A stretch of 8,312 nt of DNA from Neisseriales bacterium. GTDB taxonomy: Bacteria > Pseudomonadota > Gammaproteobacteria > Burkholderiales > UBA11063. Position 1 is the stretch's first letter. Each line of letters opens with the position of its first letter. The position numbers and the translations under genes are program-made. The stretch spans positions 1 through 8,312 of the forward strand of contig SSGY01000035.1 of NCBI GenBank assembly GCA_008017145.1, given 5' to 3'. The notes under the pieces were generated by a model. The model saw only the letters and a program-made list of their open reading frames with translations. It ran no database searches and was not told the DNA's origin. Of this stretch, positions 7,977 through 8,312 are shown piece after piece.

Positions 7977-8312
7977 ATGAATAACACAGTTAATAAACCT
8001 AGTATTATAGCACATAAGGTTAAAGCCGGACTAACACGGATTGGCAACATCAAAAATATCATTGCGATTACATCAGGTAAAGGCGGAGTAGGTAAATCAA
8101 CTACAGCATTGAATCTTGCAATTGCAATGAGTGAGCTTGGCGCGAAAGTAGGTATTTTGGATGCAGACATTTACGGACCTTCATTACCAATTCTAGTTGG
8201 TGCAAAAGACTACAAGCCTGCTGTTAGTGAAAATAATCGTTTTGTTCCACTAGATAAATTTGGAATAAAGGCAATGTCTTTTGGCTTTCTTGCCGACCCT
8301 AAAACTGCAACC
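7977..8312 (+). CDS. mrp: Mrp/ApbC-family iron-sulfur carrier P-loop ATPase (3' end off the window)
   Basis: Mrp/ApbC (NBP35 family) proteins bind and transfer Fe-S clusters in the cytoplasm with the help of ATP hydrolysis. The first 112 codons are present and open to the right edge. The deviant Walker A motif SGKGGVGKST spans 33-42 with both signature lysines (Lys35, Lys40), and the second nucleotide motif LDADIYGPSLP spans 61-71, both close to E. coli Mrp. The cluster-binding CxxC would lie beyond the edge. The ATG at 7977 follows GGAAG (7963-7967) at a 9-base spacing. Only about 27 residues precede the P-loop strand, so the N-terminal MIP18/DUF59 domain of about 90 residues found in many relatives is absent; the frame upstream has no ATG, GTG or TTG before a stop at 7902-7904, so a longer protein is not possible from this frame. 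Divergent neighbour: metG. Confidence 0.93.
   Translation, partial: MNNTVNKPSIIAHKVKAGLTRIGNIKNIIAITSGKGGVGKSTTALNLAIAMSELGAKVGILDADIYGPSLPILVGAKDYKPAVSENNRFVPLDKFGIKAMSFGFLADPKTAT

Noticed and set aside
7886..8170. Minus-strand 94-aa open frame across the mrp start
   Set aside because: It runs antisense through the Walker A motif of mrp, which is certain from its sequence.

Overview
The window is AT-rich bacterial chromosome with ordinary housekeeping content. Several traits suggest a low-GC gamma- or betaproteobacterium: the MetRS is 677 aa with a fused C-terminal tRNA-binding domain and resembles the E. coli enzyme throughout; metG and mrp are divergent neighbours, as in E. coli; the PTS phosphotransferase is an EIIA-HPr-EI fusion; and one lipoprotein has a Cys followed by a glycine run. 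A low-GC Neisseriales-like or Francisella-like lineage would fit, but I cannot fix the genus from this sequence.

Layout, left to right. At 1-1647 (minus, running off the left edge) lies most of a multidomain PTS protein: a glucose-type EIIA, HPr and the first half of enzyme I. A 182-bp divergent spacer separates it from zwf (1830-3284, plus), a complete glucose-6-phosphate dehydrogenase. Ten bases after the zwf stop begins a small predicted lipoprotein (3295-3696, plus). A strong hairpin with A and T tracts on both sides (3719-3747) closes this unit and can also serve the gene converging from the right.

From the right come two minus-strand genes: a large exported alpha/beta-hydrolase lipoprotein (3772-5718) and metG (5815-7848). 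A 128-bp divergent spacer holding a perfect 7-bp dyad over a putative extended -10 separates metG from mrp/apbC (7977 to the right edge, plus), a P-loop iron-sulfur carrier that begins without the usual N-terminal MIP18/DUF59 domain.

How the genes may work together: the PTS protein would phosphorylate incoming sugar from PEP, and zwf would pull glucose 6-phosphate into the oxidative pentose phosphate or Entner-Doudoroff route, so their divergent arrangement is metabolically sensible. The hydrolase and the small lipoprotein act at the envelope and have no evident link to the rest. I found no RNA gene, mobile element, CRISPR array or clear new defence or biosynthetic system. The points most worth a second look are the Mrp N-terminus, the hydrolase's paired cysteines and the two divergent regulatory spacers.
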